Source of the DNA: Alkaliphilus peptidifermentans DSM 18978
Lineage (GTDB): Bacteria > Bacillota > Clostridia > Peptostreptococcales > Natronincolaceae
NCBI RefSeq assembly: GCF_900101495.1
Contig: NZ_FMUS01000037.1
Location: 1-35,294 of the forward strand
DNA length: 35,294 nt
Direction: 5' to 3'
The notes under the pieces were generated by a model. That model worked only from the letters and a program-made list of their open reading frames with translations, did no database searches and was not told the DNA's origin. Shown one piece after another: positions 35,145 to 35,294 of the stretch (within the stretch, counting starts at the first letter, position 1; the number at the start of each line of letters is the position of its first letter). The translations under genes were made by a program, and so were the position numbers.

Positions 35145-35294
35145 TTAAATCGCAAGAAATTTTGACAAATGTAAAAAATAGTCTGTCATTTCTAAAGTTC
35201 CCTTAAAACTAGATATAAAAGAGGAGACTATTGCTGCTATCCTCTTGATATTTACCGCTATTGCAGCTAGCTTTGATTGTTTCGACACACTTAT
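35145..35294 (-). CDS. C-terminal fragment of a probable transposase (cut by window edge)
   Basis: The minus strand is open from the window edge to a TAA at 35145-35147 (49 codons). The visible end includes SKQSKLAAIAVNIKRIAAIV, which resembles the AIAVNLKR-type C-terminus of IS1182-like DDE transposases, followed by FKGTLEMTDYFLHLSKFLAI. A REP-like hairpin lies directly past the stop. The family call is from memory of that motif and needs the missing part to confirm. It could instead be a different protein end. Confidence 0.45.
   Translation of the reverse strand: MSVSKQSKLAAIAVNIKRIAAIVSSFISSFKGTLEMTDYFLHLSKFLAI

Overview
This window looks like a chromosomal core region of a low-GC, endospore-forming anaerobic member of the Clostridia. 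An Alkaliphilus/Natronincola-like relative is my best guess, inferred from gene content only. The lines of evidence are AT-rich DNA with strong AGGAGG-type ribosome sites, SpoIID- and BofC-like sporulation proteins, a SCIFF peptide with its radical-SAM maturase (a clostridial hallmark), an oxygen-independent HemZ, and a selenocysteine tRNA. Gene order resembles the Bacillus subtilis bofC-ruvAB-queA-tgt-yajC-secDF-recJ-apt-rel-dtd-hisS-aspS-6S RNA-yrvM region.

Layout. At 1-930 (+) are the two halves of a ThrE-like threonine/serine exporter; the first is cut by the window edge. At 938-1089 a small repeat-like element sits between two copies of a terminator palindrome. From 1116 to about 29214 almost everything is on the minus strand and is transcribed leftward: an unrecognised 393-aa protein, a BofC-like protein, ruvC-ruvA-ruvB, DUF2905, spoIID, queA, tgt, yajC, a TIGR04086-type membrane protein, scfA-scfB plus a gamma-carbonic-anhydrase-like protein, secD-secF, recJ-apt, rel, dtd, an MBL hydrolase, a small HTH protein, hemZ, a T-box leader, hisS-aspS, 6S RNA, a TcdA/YrvM-type protein and an RseC-family protein. 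The set covers Holliday-junction processing, queuosine modification, protein export, the stringent response, purine salvage and tRNA charging or proofreading.

From 29.4 kb onward the region is more accessory: DUF378 and DUF2007 proteins, a nitroreductase convergent with a Fur-family regulator, tRNA-Sec, a TetR regulator with an alpha/beta hydrolase and a clear double operator, a choloylglycine-hydrolase-like Ntn amidase, and at the right edge the tail of a probable transposase.

Most notable non-coding signals: (1) a T-box leader upstream of hisS-aspS whose candidate specifier GACAC contains overlapping Asp (GAC) and His (CAC) codons; (2) intergenic arrays phased at 7 nt at five loci, two of which carry perfect inverted arms; (3) a run of five hairpins between scfA and scfB; (4) a 10-bp hairpin that buries the whole Shine-Dalgarno of the BofC-like gene; (5) an insertion that appears to have duplicated a bidirectional terminator; (6) a TetR double operator 33 bp centre to centre over a consensus promoter. 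All calls come from reading the sequence; no database search was run.
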